Source of the DNA: an uncultured Ectothiorhodospiraceae bacterium
Lineage (GTDB): Bacteria; Pseudomonadota; Gammaproteobacteria; S012-40
NCBI GenBank assembly: GCA_945787715.1
Contig: CALZJE010000009.1
Location: 1 to 64,000 of the forward strand
DNA: 64,000 nucleotides
Reading direction: 5' to 3'
Numbering within the stretch: the first letter of the stretch is position 1; every line of letters starts with the position of its first letter. Of the stretch, positions 27,904 through 37,440 are shown in pieces. The position numbers were made by a program, and so were the translations under genes. The notes under the pieces are model-generated. The model was given only the letters and a program-made list of their open reading frames with translations. It was not told the DNA's origin and did not search any database.

Positions 27904-30615
27904 TCAAGCACGGGATATGGTCTCTTCAATCAACTCATCTTTCTCCTGCTTAAGCAACAAAACTTCGGTTTCTAACTGATCAAGTTTCAATATTACGTTG
28001 TCCTTATCATTTTCCGATATTGCTTGCTTTATCTCTTTAAGCGTAAACAACAAGCCAGTAAATTGATAATAACCAAGCAACCCTTCTAATTGGTGAATGC
28101 AATCTCGCGCTTCATCAGCATCAAGAGAAACAGAATATTCTTTAAGATATTTTACTTTTGACATAATATCGTCATGCAAACGTTTTTGCATATCTGTAGA
28201 ATCCAGAATATTTAGAAAACCTGATTTATCCATTTCATCTGGCGTTGTATAAACCCACTTATCTAACAATCGTCCCAAGCTCTCATTTGAAATGGGTTTA
28301 TATAACACGTCGTTAAACCCATAGTCACTGAGACTATCAATTTGTCTAAGCATAATATCAGCTGTAAATGCAATAACTGGCACGTCATCTTCAATCAGTT
28401 TTTCACGACGACACTTTAAAGCTAGCTCATAACCATCCATATCTGGCATATGAATATCGATAAAGAAGAGAATGAACTTCTTATTTGGGAGCAAATTTAA
28501 AATTTCTTTACCATTTGAACAACATGTAACCTGATAACCACGCTCTTCAAGCATTGCACTAATGAGGATAGAATTAAACTCATTATCTTCCGCAACTAAT
28601 ACTGGAAGCTCCCTTGTCGATTCTTTTTTTATGCTAAGGTATTTCTTCTCTGAATTACTTTCAGACGAAGATGAAATATTAAAAAATTCTACAATACGTT
28701 CATAGAGTTTATGTTTACGTATCGGCTTCTCCAGAACCATAACATCCCTGCGAATAGAGTAGTTTTTTTTCAACTTTTGATAATTACTACAAACTAATAT
28801 CAGACTATATTTAACATTGTACTTTTTAATTTCTTCAAGTATAAATTCCACCTGCTCAGTAGATGAATCTTCATACCCTAAACTGACTACAACTAAATCA
28901 AAATATAAAGTGGCATCACTTAATCTTTCATGCAACTCGCTGCAATTTTTTGCTACATACAAATTAACCTGCCATGATAAAAAATAATTTCTAATAGCTA
29001 AACGGGAGGCAGGATAAAGGTCGAATAATAAAACACTATACCCTGCTAACGACTTGCCAGTTATCCCTTTTGCCTCATAACCAACTTGACAAGGAAGCTC
29101 AAACCAAAAATTCGAGCCTTTCTGATAAGTTGACTCTACACCAATTCTTCCACCCATCAACTCAATAATGCGTTTAGATATCGCCAAACCCAGCCCTGCC
29201 CCCTCATACTGTCGACTTAAATTTGCATCCAATTGAGAGAACGCTTTAAATAATAATTTTTCCTTTTCTAACTGTATTCCTATTCCTGTGTCATTTACAA
29301 CAAATCGAATGATAGGTTTAGCTTTTTCATTACCAATAAGAGAGACTTTAACTGTTACTGCGCCATGGCTTGTAAATTTCAACGCATTACTAATGAGGTT
29401 ACTCAATACTTGATTAATTCTCAGGGAATCCCCAATCAGCGTACTTGGAACATCAAGGTCTATTAGTAGTACTAACTGCAACTCTTTAGCTCTGGCTAAG
29501 GGAGAAAACATACTAAGCATATCTTCCAAACAATCCCGCAAGTCAAAGGGCGTATTTTGAAACTGAACATCGGCTTTTTCCAATTTTGAAAAGCTCAAAA
29601 TATCGTCAATGACGGTCAATAGTTGAGAGCCTGCATGTTTAATGGTTCGTGTATACTCCTCCAATTCGTGCTTATTTTTTGTTTTTTCAATTAACCGAGT
29701 AAATCCAATAACTGCATTAAGCGGCGTACGAATTTCATGACTCATCTTCGCTAGAAATTCGCTTTTGGCATGAACAGCATCTTCTAATTCGTATTTTGCA
29801 TGTTCTAGCTCGGTATTTTTTTCTTCTAACGCGTTTATTGTATGGCGCAATGCAATTGTAGAAACTTCGATTTCATCTTTCATACGACCATGAGAAGCTT
29901 GAATGATTTCGGCCATAGCATTGATGCCAACCTGAAGACTACCTAATTCACCACTAGCGTTTTCATCGGTTCTTACTTCATAATCTCCCTTACCAATTGA
30001 TTCCACCATTCTCGTTAACGATAGAATAGGCGTTGAGACACGTATACCAATCCTGATTGCAACAAATATACAAACAAGCAGGATAGCAGCTACGAGTACA
30101 ACACTTGTTTCTATTATTTCCAATTGGCGTTGGTTCAAAGAGTGATGAGACATTTTAACTTCAACCCAACCCATAACCCGGCTGTTTTTTTCAATTGATT
30201 GATCATCTCCCACCCCAATCGGCAACAGTCGCGTAGAAACAACAGAAGAACGAAACGTAGTTAACTCATTGCCAAATGTTTCAACAGATTCTGGAGAATG
30301 ATTTTGCGAATAAGTATTCAAAACAAGACTTTCATTTTGATCATAAATGGTTACTGAAATCACTTCAGAATCATGCAGAATGGGCTGGGAAAGCAATTCT
30401 AGTAATTCAGTATTTTGTGTAAACAATCCAAATTCAACTGCAGGCGCAAAATTCTTTGTGATAAGCTCGCCTTTGTTCATTAGTGATGCGTTCACATCAT
30501 CAATTCGTGTCTTTATTAAATAGTATCCCAGTATAATTGCTAAAAGAATAACAGGAACTATCGCTAGGCCTAAAAGCTTTGCTCGAATATCAATATATCT
30601 TTTGTTCACTTTCAT
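27904..30615 (-). CDS. BarA-like hybrid sensor histidine kinase
   Basis: A 903-residue membrane kinase. Domains in order: TM1 (about 12-30); a periplasmic segment (ITKNFAPAVEFGLFTQNTELL resembles the BarA DUF2222 sensor); TM2 (about 170-190); HAMP; HisKA with FLAKMSHEIRTPLNAVIGF; HATPase_c with NQVLSNLISNALKFTSHGA; a degenerate receiver (about 530-650) without the phospho-Asp; an intact receiver (LFFIDIHMPDMDGYELAL); and a C-terminal HPt (ARDCIHQLEGLLGY). It can run a full internal phosphorelay, likely to the LuxR-type regulator of the same operon. 71 bp after the TonB receptor. Confidence 0.9.
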   Translation of the reverse strand: MKVNKRYIDIRAKLLGLAIVPVILLAIILGYYLIKTRIDDVNASLMNKGELITKNFAPAVEFGLFTQNTELLELLSQPILHDSEVISVTIYDQNESLVLNTYSQNHSPESVETFGNELTTFRSSVVSTRLLPIGVGDDQSIEKNSRVMGWVEVKMSHHSLNQRQLEIIETSVVLVAAILLVCIFVAIRIGIRVSTPILSLTRMVESIGKGDYEVRTDENASGELGSLQVGINAMAEIIQASHGRMKDEIEVSTIALRHTINALEEKNTELEHAKYELEDAVHAKSEFLAKMSHEIRTPLNAVIGFTRLIEKTKNKHELEEYTRTIKHAGSQLLTVIDDILSFSKLEKADVQFQNTPFDLRDCLEDMLSMFSPLARAKELQLVLLIDLDVPSTLIGDSLRINQVLSNLISNALKFTSHGAVTVKVSLIGNEKAKPIIRFVVNDTGIGIQLEKEKLLFKAFSQLDANLSRQYEGAGLGLAISKRIIELMGGRIGVESTYQKGSNFWFELPCQVGYEAKGITGKSLAGYSVLLFDLYPASRLAIRNYFLSWQVNLYVAKNCSELHERLSDATLYFDLVVVSLGYEDSSTEQVEFILEEIKKYNVKYSLILVCSNYQKLKKNYSIRRDVMVLEKPIRKHKLYERIVEFFNISSSSESNSEKKYLSIKKESTRELPVLVAEDNEFNSILISAMLEERGYQVTCCSNGKEILNLLPNKKFILFFIDIHMPDMDGYELALKCRREKLIEDDVPVIAFTADIMLRQIDSLSDYGFNDVLYKPISNESLGRLLDKWVYTTPDEMDKSGFLNILDSTDMQKRLHDDIMSKVKYLKEYSVSLDADEARDCIHQLEGLLGYYQFTGLLFTLKEIKQAISENDKDNVILKLDQLETEVLLLKQEKDELIEETISRA

Positions 30616-30686
30616 TCAATGAATTCCGAATAATTTACCGCGATACAGTGCTTACACTTAATACCTGCAAGTAACTCATCAATTGT

Positions 30687-32810
30687 CTACCAGTCATATA
30701 CAACACTTAAAAATCCACGTCTCTCGAAGAGAGTTTCTTTCTGAACTTCAATATAGTTATCCAGAATATTTTGCAGAACAAGAGATATTTCAAATTTTTT
30801 CTCTTGCGATATTTTCTTTGTCCAAGAAAGCTTGGTATCGAGTCTATCCTGTTTAGGCAACGCACTACCATCTTGCAACCAATTAATTTCGGACATCCAA
30901 TAGTATGCAAAACTCCAATTCACACTTGACAACAATTGATAATTCGTTAAAACATTAAATGTGTGTGACGGAATCGAATCAGATATATCAACATACTCGG
31001 TTGTCAAATTACCTGTATTAAATTTTTTATGCCATTTAGCGTTAGTATCAAGATAAGAATGACCTAAATGCAAAAGGAACTTTGAGCCTGCCTGATAACT
31101 AATCTGGCTTTCTATTCCATAGGTTTCTGCTTTCGTATTATTCCCCCAAACCCAAGGATTTCCAAACACACTTTCATTGCTAGATTCCAGTATGCCGTCA
31201 GCAATATTTTCCCAAAACATTTTGACATCAAACGTTAATCCCCACAATGATGGCAGATATATATACCCGAACTCTATGGAATCAAGTTTTTCCGGTGCTA
31301 AATCACCTGCACTGATGTGAACAGGAATCCCAGGTGGATTTCCATCAACTTGACAGCATCCCAAATAAAGGTGATTTTCCAATATGGACGGTGTACGAAG
31401 AGCATGAGTGGCGCTCACCCTAAATATGTGAGAATTGGAAAATTTTGAATTTAATGCAATTCGAGGAGAGTAATAAACACCAATTTGATCGTTTCTTTCC
31501 ACCATTAAGCCTGAATTCATCACTAACCAATCACGAATATACCATTCAAGATTGACTGCAGCTCTAGCGCTCCTATCAGACACATATCCTTCTTTCGACA
31601 ATAGATATTTACTCTTTAAGCGATCAATACGGGCACCTGTACTCACCACAGAACGGAGATTTTGGAAAATCTTTTTTGTATATTGAAATTCAACATCAAA
31701 CCTTTCCGCTATTCCATGATAAATCCCCAATTGAACCTCTTGATTCACAACTGAACTAATCTCAATAGGCAATGCTTCTAATGGCGGGTTTCCAATAATA
31801 TCCCAATATAGAGCAGTAAACTGATCATCTTGCTTGTAATAATTGTGATAAATGCGCAAGCTTAGCTCATCATCACTATTCAATGCGCTCGTCCAACCAA
31901 GCGATTGATAACTACTTTCTATTTTTTTTGTTCGATGAGGATCACCTGAACTGCCATCGGCAAAGGTATCCATATTGCCTTCGCGAATACCTAGCTGAAT
32001 ATCTAGTCGATCGTTAATACTTGTTTGGTATCCACCTACAAAACGTAGGATAGATAGCGATTTGCTATCTTCAACTTCATCAAAACCTGGATCTTCCTGA
32101 TAACCTAAAGTAACTCGAAAATCCAGTTTGTTTAATGAATTGGCGAATCTCAATATTGTTTTTTTACTTGCGATGGTATCAGTGGCTGCTCTCCACTCGC
32201 CTTTTTCGACAAGATTTTTCGATCTTCCCACATCATGACTCCCGACAGTCGCCTGAACGCTAAATCCAGCATCTTGAAAAGGCTTTCGAGTAATTATATT
32301 TATCACACCTTTGAACGAATTCGCCCCGAATACTGGTGTATTGGAAGATCGAATCACCTCTATCTTTTCTATTTCACTGATATCTACAGGTAAACTCAAC
32401 CATTCGACAGTTGATAGCATCGGCATATAAACCGATCGCCCATCAATTAAAACCTGCAATCGCCGATCGTAATTCCCACTAAAACCATGGTAAGTTAAAC
32501 TCATCGCGATGCCATTAAAATAACCTACTTGAAAACCTGGCACTAAACGTAACAAGTCTCCTATTTCCTGAGCACCTGATGCATCAATCATTTTCTTTGT
32601 AATTACTGTTATTGCAGCGGGTGCAGCGTCTATGGGTTGCGACAATCGAGTAGCCGACAATACAACTGGAACCGACTCGAGATAATCAAGTTCCGTCAAC
32701 GCAAATGTTGGGCTAATATCATTTTTGGCTGAAGCAAAAATTGAACAAGAAACTAAAAAAAGGCTATAACAACATGCTGTCAGGATATTTGATGGGGTGG
32801 GTAATCGCAT
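30687..32810 (-). CDS. TonB-dependent outer membrane receptor
   Basis: A 707-residue outer-membrane receptor. Signal peptide about residues 1-28; plug domain with PAAITVITKKMIDASGAQEIGDLLRLVPGF and EIEKIEVIRSSNTPVFGANS, then GVINIITRKP. The rest is a 22-strand-type beta barrel ending in the terminal aromatic VVYDW. VPVVLSATRL may be the TonB box. The plug resembles colicin-receptor/BtuB-like members, but the ligand is unknown. It is 19 bp after the LuxR-type regulator and ahead of the kinase, an unusual receptor-kinase operon. Confidence 0.9.
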   Translation of the reverse strand: MRLPTPSNILTACCYSLFLVSCSIFASAKNDISPTFALTELDYLESVPVVLSATRLSQPIDAAPAAITVITKKMIDASGAQEIGDLLRLVPGFQVGYFNGIAMSLTYHGFSGNYDRRLQVLIDGRSVYMPMLSTVEWLSLPVDISEIEKIEVIRSSNTPVFGANSFKGVINIITRKPFQDAGFSVQATVGSHDVGRSKNLVEKGEWRAATDTIASKKTILRFANSLNKLDFRVTLGYQEDPGFDEVEDSKSLSILRFVGGYQTSINDRLDIQLGIREGNMDTFADGSSGDPHRTKKIESSYQSLGWTSALNSDDELSLRIYHNYYKQDDQFTALYWDIIGNPPLEALPIEISSVVNQEVQLGIYHGIAERFDVEFQYTKKIFQNLRSVVSTGARIDRLKSKYLLSKEGYVSDRSARAAVNLEWYIRDWLVMNSGLMVERNDQIGVYYSPRIALNSKFSNSHIFRVSATHALRTPSILENHLYLGCCQVDGNPPGIPVHISAGDLAPEKLDSIEFGYIYLPSLWGLTFDVKMFWENIADGILESSNESVFGNPWVWGNNTKAETYGIESQISYQAGSKFLLHLGHSYLDTNAKWHKKFNTGNLTTEYVDISDSIPSHTFNVLTNYQLLSSVNWSFAYYWMSEINWLQDGSALPKQDRLDTKLSWTKKISQEKKFEISLVLQNILDNYIEVQKETLFERRGFLSVVYDW

Positions 32811-32829
32811 TTAAAACTAATATTTTTAA

Positions 32830-33504
32830 TCAATTAAGTTTCGAAGACACTATCCCAAGCTCTCGAACTTTATTCAATGCTTCTGTACGATTAGATACAC
32901 TTAACAACTTATAGATATTTGTCACGTGAACCTTAATTGTCTTTTCAGATAATCCTAGTTGAACGCCAATGCCGCGATAAGTTTTCCCCTCTGCTAACAA
33001 ATAAATCACTTCCTTCTGCCGACGTGTTAACGTTTGGGGATTTTCATCAAGTTTCGTATTTCCCGGCTCATCTTCATCACCCTGTAACTCAGGCGGCTGA
33101 GACACACTTGGCCAGTACACCCCACCTTTCAAAACGCGCTGTATTGCTGCAATCATTTCATCGATTGCAACACTCTTAGGTATAAAGCCTGAAGCCCCTA
33201 AATGAATAGTTTTTGTTATGATGGCCATATCATTTTCAGCAGATAACACAACTAGAGGGATATCAGGCCAAGTGTCCGCAATTTTTGTAATAACCTGATA
33301 GGCATCGGTATTAGGCATGGAAAGATCAAACAGGATTAGATCGATAGATTTACGAGTATCTAAAACTTGTATAAGTGCGTTACCATTTTCTACTTCTATA
33401 GCAACCAAATTAGGAATAAAACCTTTTAAGGTATTAACAACTCCTTCTCTGACTAAAGCATGATCATCTGCAATCACAAACTGCACGTTTAATTCTCTCG
33501 CCAA
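32830..33504 (-). CDS. NarL/LuxR-family response regulator
   Basis: A 224-residue response regulator. The receiver carries the acidic pocket in VIADDHALVREGVV, phospho-Asp in DLILFDLSMPNTDAY and a lysine in ASGFIPKSVA. The C-terminal helix-turn-helix is LTRRQKEVIYLLAEGKTYRGIG and LSEKTIKVHVTNIYKLL. It is the first gene of the operon with the TonB receptor, hybrid kinase and periplasmic protein, and is the obvious output partner for the kinase HPt domain. It may control its own operon. Confidence 0.9.
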   Translation of the reverse strand: MARELNVQFVIADDHALVREGVVNTLKGFIPNLVAIEVENGNALIQVLDTRKSIDLILFDLSMPNTDAYQVITKIADTWPDIPLVVLSAENDMAIITKTIHLGASGFIPKSVAIDEMIAAIQRVLKGGVYWPSVSQPPELQGDEDEPGNTKLDENPQTLTRRQKEVIYLLAEGKTYRGIGVQLGLSEKTIKVHVTNIYKLLSVSNRTEALNKVRELGIVSSKLN

Positions 33505-33793
33505 CTTTCATAATAAATAATCTGTTTTAACCCAAAAAAATCAGTTGGGTGTGAAATATAACGTAGTTTTTTCTAGATTTGTTAGAGTATGTTATATATT
33601 AAACTGATTGGAAGGAAAATATAATACAAGTATAGTGAGTTTTTTACTACTTTAAATAAGGGGGATAATTGATATTTCGACTTAGAAAACCTGGAGAGTA
33701 AACTTTTTTAGGTTAAATCTGACTTTTTCCATCTGATAACAGCCGTTATTTTATTCGCCTTACTATTGAATGAAATTTCACCGCGCAAAGTAT

Positions 33794-34428
33794 TTAGCAA
33801 GAAAAAGCAGGAACCAACCCATGTCCTATAAAATACCCAACAAGAAAGTTCATCCCCCCCACGGACTGCGAGCAGCGATGACAAAATCACCATTAAACAA
33901 ATCTGCTGGGTTATGAAAAGCATGAAGAATGGGACTAGCGGTAACGCCTTTATTGACCAATTCTACATATATCTGATCAGCAAGCTTTTGCTCATCATTG
34001 ATTAGATTATGTACACGCAACAATTCTATGTTTTGCATCTGAATGGTTTGTGTTATCGCTCGAATCCGAGCCATGATATCTATTTTTGCTTTCAATACAG
34101 TTTGATTAAAAGGCTTGCGGATATAATCATCAGCTCCATTCTCCAAACATTTGGCCTGAGCTCTAACTCCTTTTAGAGCTGGTATGGTATAAAAATGATG
34201 GGGACGAAATGACAGCCTGCTTTTTCTTTAGTAAGCCGCCCCGCCCCATACTCCATCCATTACAGGCATCATAACGTCCATCAAAATGATATCAGGTTTT
34301 ATTTCAATAAAACACTCAGCAGCTTCCTTGCCATTGTTCGCTGTAATCACTTAATGAGAGTCTTTTTCTAAAAGATTCTGTAGAAAGATGATGTTCGGAA
34401 ATTCATCATCTACCGCAAGAATTCTCAT
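33794..34428 (-). pseudogene. Broken response regulator-PP2C (SpoIIE) phosphatase, HsbR-like
   Basis: Read on minus from ATG 34428: MRILAVDDEFPNIIFLQNLL begins a receiver, then a stop follows (DSH*). The frame resumes with VITANNGKEAAECF and IILMDVMMPVMDG, hits another stop, and shifts frame through FVPIIFIP to CLENGADDYIRKPF (the 33850-34146 ORF). It then reaches NPADLFNGDFVIAARSPWGG, where a 7-base G/C run (33854-33860) shifts the frame into LVGYFIGHGLVPAFS, the SpoIIE-type phosphatase core. The remaining C-terminus is absent. At least two nonsense and two frameshift lesions plus a 3' truncation are visible. It lies 20 bp after the STAS gene, as expected for an HsbA/HsbR-type pair. Confidence 0.85.
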
Positions 34429-34447
34429 CAAAGTGTCTCGTCAAACT

Positions 34448-34750
34448 TTATTGGATATCGAACAATTTTTGAAAATTCGCGATTGCCAATATTTTCTTAA
34501 TTTCTGGCTTACAATCAGTTATTTTGATATTCGCATTATCCCCACCAGCATGCTCTCTCAGTAAGAGCAGCATTCCAAGAGCGGAGCTATCCATATATTC
34601 TGCTTGAGACATATCCAACGTATACTCTGCTTTAGCATCATATTTCCGATACGCTTCGCGGAACTCAGTATGGTCGTTAAAATCAAATCGCCCTTTTATC
34701 GACAAGATTACGTTATCTCCGTTATTTGTTTCTCTGCTACTGACTGACAT
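34448..34750 (-). CDS. STAS-domain anti-sigma factor antagonist (HsbA-like)
   Basis: A 100-residue single STAS domain. The phosphorylatable serine lies in AEYMDSSALGMLLLLREH near residue 56. ILSIKGRFDFNDHTEFREAY and IKITDCKPEIKKILAIANF are typical of the HsbA/SpoIIAA fold. Such proteins switch partner according to serine phosphorylation, controlled by a PP2C phosphatase. Here the matching phosphatase gene directly downstream is broken. The upstream chemoreceptor gene lies 78 bp away, and the order MCP-STAS-regulator is probably one operon. Confidence 0.9.
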   Translation of the reverse strand: MSVSSRETNNGDNVILSIKGRFDFNDHTEFREAYRKYDAKAEYTLDMSQAEYMDSSALGMLLLLREHAGGDNANIKITDCKPEIKKILAIANFQKLFDIQ

Positions 34751-34828
34751 AGCATCACTCCTTTGTTAATTGATATCAAACTTCATTTTAACTTATAAAC
34801 GCTCTAATTAATCATAGTTTACATAATT

Positions 34829-36034
34829 TTAAAACAATTCCACATCGCCCGCATCCATCGTTTTTTGAGTAACAATTTTCGAATCTTCATTCTCTTGGAG
34901 GTGTTTTAAGCTCTCCAGTTCTTGCTCGATTTCATTTAGTATTTCTTTCGCGCTATCGCGAGATATTTTACCATTCTTCAATAATTCAATTTTATGAATT
35001 GCCTGAGAAAAGCCATTTAATCGAATTTGAACATGCTCAACTAGCTGTCTAACGATATCTTCAAATTGCAGAGCTCTAACAGCAACCCCTACTTTTTGCG
35101 TAATATCTTCAGAACAATCTGACACCTGCTGAAGTGTATCGCCAATAAACTCATTTAACTTATCCATCTCTTGAAAAGTGATATCAACACGTTGTTTTGA
35201 TTCAATTGCAAACATCATATCTTTGGAAGCCATATGTTCAATAGTTTCTTGTGCATGTATAATATTGCCCATCGCACCTTTCATCAGCATGCTAATTTTT
35301 TCACTAAACTCGTTTGATCGAAGCGAAAGATTTCTCACCTCATCAGCAACCACTGCAAACCCTCTCCCTGCTTCACCTGCTCTAGCAGCTTCGATGGCAG
35401 CATTCAATGCCAGTAAATTTGTTTTATCCGCTATTGAACGGACGTCATCTAATAAGTTCTCTACTGCATTCATTTGCACGGCGACATCATCAATACCGTG
35501 CATAATCTGCATACTATCTTTACTTGTTGTTATCACTTGCTCCACAAAATAGTCCAATATGGTATTTGTCTCAGCAGCAAAATCAGTAAAACTCATTTTA
35601 TCCTTATCTGGCTCCTGATTTTCCATCCGCTCAGAATCTGTATTACTGTCTGTGGCTCTATCAATTAATTGCATAACCATTCTAAACTGCGCATTTGTCT
35701 GCTCATTTAGACCATTAAAACTTCCTTGTAAACTGTTTACCGCTTCTGATATTAAGGTGCGTGTACGGGATAGATCGGTATCTAAAATTGCCATTTCTTT
35801 ATTAAATAGAGACACAAAGTTTTTAATTGTTTGCATATCATCAATTTCTTCCTGATTTTCAGTATTTTTTTTCAGAAGAGAATCGTTCAGCAAACGATTT
35901 TTAGATCGCTCTTTTTTTAAGCAATAGAACCACACCAAGGTAATAAAGGAAATTGCCAAGATAGGATAAAGCTCATGGTGCACATAAAAATTAGCGCCAA
36001 AAGCGATTAAGCTAATGAAAAGGGGGAATATCAA
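34829..36034 (-). CDS. Methyl-accepting chemotaxis-like protein with short sensory part
   Basis: A 401-residue protein. Two closely spaced membrane helices at about 1-18 and 24-40 leave almost no periplasmic domain. The rest is cytoplasmic coiled coil, with the signalling hairpin [31 protein letters not shown] near residue 215. There is no clear HAMP or ligand-binding domain. The acidic C-terminal tail ends DAGDVELF. It is next to the STAS protein, so it may feed a partner-switch pathway rather than flagellar chemotaxis; no che genes are in the window. Confidence 0.87.
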   Translation of the reverse strand: MIFPLFISLIAFGANFYVHHELYPILAISFITLVWFYCLKKERSKNRLLNDSLLKKNTENQEEIDDMQTIKNFVSLFNKEMAILDTDLSRTRTLISEAVNSLQGSFNGLNEQTNAQFRMVMQLIDRATDSNTDSERMENQEPDKDKMSFTDFAAETNTILDYFVEQVITTSKDSMQIMHGIDDVAVQMNAVENLLDDVRSIADKTNLLALNAAIEAARAGEAGRGFAVVADEVRNLSLRSNEFSEKISMLMKGAMGNIIHAQETIEHMASKDMMFAIESKQRVDITFQEMDKLNEFIGDTLQQVSDCSEDITQKVGVAVRALQFEDIVRQLVEHVQIRLNGFSQAIHKIELLKNGKISRDSAKEILNEIEQELESLKHLQENEDSKIVTQKTMDAGDVELF

Positions 36035-36830
36035 AATACCTCTGCCTTCATCAAGAATATCTCATAACAGCTAAGTTATAATCATTAAAATCTCGCTTAT
36101 CTTATATTTGAATTCCATATTGTGATTTCAAATTTCGATAAACCCAACAACATAAGGAGAATTCCTTAAACATCTGAGCCGGTGAAAATAAGCGTATTTT
36201 CATATCTCCCGTTATCGGTAGCGGCACAATCAAACTTAACCATCCTACGTCAGATAAACTGTCACTTAACAAGTGATTAGTTGCTAGATCGTATCAGCTA
36301 GGAGAGCAGTAGTGACTATTTCCTGTACATTCATATCTCCAAACTCTAATAACGAAACGGCCAGTTTTTATAAATTCCAACAAATTGCGAAATATATAAG
36401 AATCTCATGAAGTTTGATTTTTTAACCATTAAGTTTTAATAAGGAAACTTCAAACTATAAATTGAGCATTCTAGAAATTAACGTTAAGTGATTTATTGCC
36501 AATCAGATAAAACCATTTGATAGCGAGCGATTGAAGAATGTTCTTTGTAGTATATCCAAAGCTACTAAAAAGTGAAAAAGCTGAAATAATTAAAATTCTG
36601 CACCATAATTTACTACTTCCCGTTACTTAGTAAAAAAACAGTATATATTGCTTCTACCTAACATATAGAAATACTCAAATTATTCTAAATGAAAATTCGT
36701 TAATTATTGCTGGGCCATCGAGCAGACAAGCTTTTATTCTTATTAAAGAATACTCTTCTCTATTGAAATACCAGAGTAATTTCCTCATGAATTATAATAG
36801 AATAAACCTATAATTCCCATAAAAAAATAC
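36035..36830. other. Intergenic region of about 0.8 kb
   Basis: AT-rich with stops in all frames, between the minus-strand chemoreceptor and the small membrane peptide cluster. Minor hairpins only (for example CACTT-aac-AAGTG near 36263 and GAAGTTT/AAACTTC 36409-36455). A GTG-started 32-codon frame near 36312 with an upstream TAGGAGAG is possible but not called. No repeat matching the MITE family was found here. Confidence 0.4.
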
Positions 36831-36860
36831 TTGCACAATACATTAGTAATTTGGTATGTT
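36831..36860 (+). promoter_or_regulatory. Promoter of small peptide gene 1
   Basis: TTGCAC (36831-36836), an 18-bp spacer and TATGTT (36855-36860). The predicted RNA start is near 36867, next to a short TGCC/GGCA stem (36866-36883), leaving a 62-base leader before the ATG. Confidence 0.6.
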
Positions 36861-36928
36861 TTTACTGCCGAACAAATAAGGCATTCACGTAAATATTAGC
36901 CATTAATTCTTCTAGAGGGGCAGAAAAA

Positions 36929-37039
36929 ATGCAAAAAGACGATCACATCATGAAACACGACATTGTTTATGTTGGGTATCTACTAATTATTTGTATAATC
37001 TTAGGAACACTTGTTTCGACTTTGTCTTTTCACGGTTAA
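36929..37039 (+). CDS. Small membrane peptide 1 of LSFH family (36 aa)
   Basis: A 36-residue peptide absent from the ORF track. ATG 36929 follows AGAGGGG at proper spacing. It has a charged N-terminus (MQKDDHIMKHD), one hydrophobic helix (IVYVGYLLIICIILGTLV) and the ending STLSFHG. It aligns with peptides 2 and 3 by the shared acidic-x-x-YV-x-Y/F start of the helix and the identical LSFH end. The gene is a self-contained unit with its own promoter and terminator. I do not recognise a family. A membrane-embedded accessory peptide or type I toxin-like peptide are both possible. Confidence 0.72.
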   Translation: MQKDDHIMKHDIVYVGYLLIICIILGTLVSTLSFHG

Positions 37040-37069
37040 GCCAAAGAAATAATAAGTACTGTTAAAAAA

Positions 37070-37097
37070 ACGCAGCGTGTTAGCTGCGTTTTTTTTC
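37070..37097 (+). terminator. Intrinsic terminator of small peptide gene 1
   Basis: ACGCAGC (37070-37076) and GCTGCGT (37083-37089) with loop gtgtta, followed by a run of T. It lies 31 bp after the stop codon. Strong Rho-independent signal. Confidence 0.88.
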
Positions 37098-37170
37098 GTC
37101 TCTTTTAAAGCCATTCGATTAACCCAGCACCCTACTCAGTCAATACCCTCTTTTTTTATAGTAAAATTAC

Positions 37171-37199
37171 TTGATATTAAAACATCTTGGATGTATCTT
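37171..37199 (+). promoter_or_regulatory. Promoter of small peptide gene 2
   Basis: TTGATA (37171-37176), 17-bp spacer, TATCTT (37194-37199). It predicts an RNA start near 37206, which coincides with the left edge of a long inverted repeat, so the mRNA would begin with a hairpin. Confidence 0.6.
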
Positions 37200-37203
37200 T
37201 ATA

Positions 37204-37244
37204 TTGTCAGTTATATATTACATGCGAGATATATTAACTGACAA
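37204..37244 (+). other. 5'-terminal hairpin of small peptide mRNA 2
   Basis: TTGTCAGTTATATAT pairs with ATATATTAACTGACAA with a single bulge around a 10-base loop. Placed at the predicted transcript start, it may protect the mRNA 5' end from decay. It could instead be a dyad operator. Confidence 0.6.
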
Positions 37245-37278
37245 ACAGTACTATAAATTATATTTGGGAGTATTACTT

Positions 37279-37392
37279 ATGGCTAAAAAAAGAACTAGCG
37301 TAATGACGGAAGATGCATTGTATGTAGGATTTATTACTGTATTAACTGTGGCACTAACAATTCTTGGTGCAAGTTTGTCTTTCCATAGTTAA
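37279..37392 (+). CDS. Small membrane peptide 2 of LSFH family (37 aa)
   Basis: A 37-residue peptide. The track's 73-codon frame (37171-37392) is over-extended: it starts within the predicted promoter. The ATG at 37279 has TTGGGAG 8 bases upstream. The basic N-terminus MAKKRTSVMTED leads into one helix (ALYVGFITVLTVALTILGA) and the ending SLSFHS. MAK-(K/Q)-RT is shared with peptide 3. Single-copy helix, no cysteine. Own promoter, 5' hairpin and terminator suggest steady, independent expression. Function unknown. Confidence 0.75.
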   Translation: MAKKRTSVMTEDALYVGFITVLTVALTILGASLSFHS

Positions 37393-37440
37393 ATAATTCA
37401 GCAATAAATCAAATTTAGCTGAGTAAGCGACGTGAATGCA

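Noticed and set aside
33708-33923. 71-codon minus-strand ORF as a separate gene
   Set aside because: It is the frame-shifted tail region of the decayed receiver-PP2C gene and AT-rich downstream sequence.
36312-36410. GTG-started 32-codon ORF after TAGGAGAG
   Set aside because: Polar, low-complexity-looking product with no similarity to the other tiny peptides; support is only the ribosome-site-like sequence.
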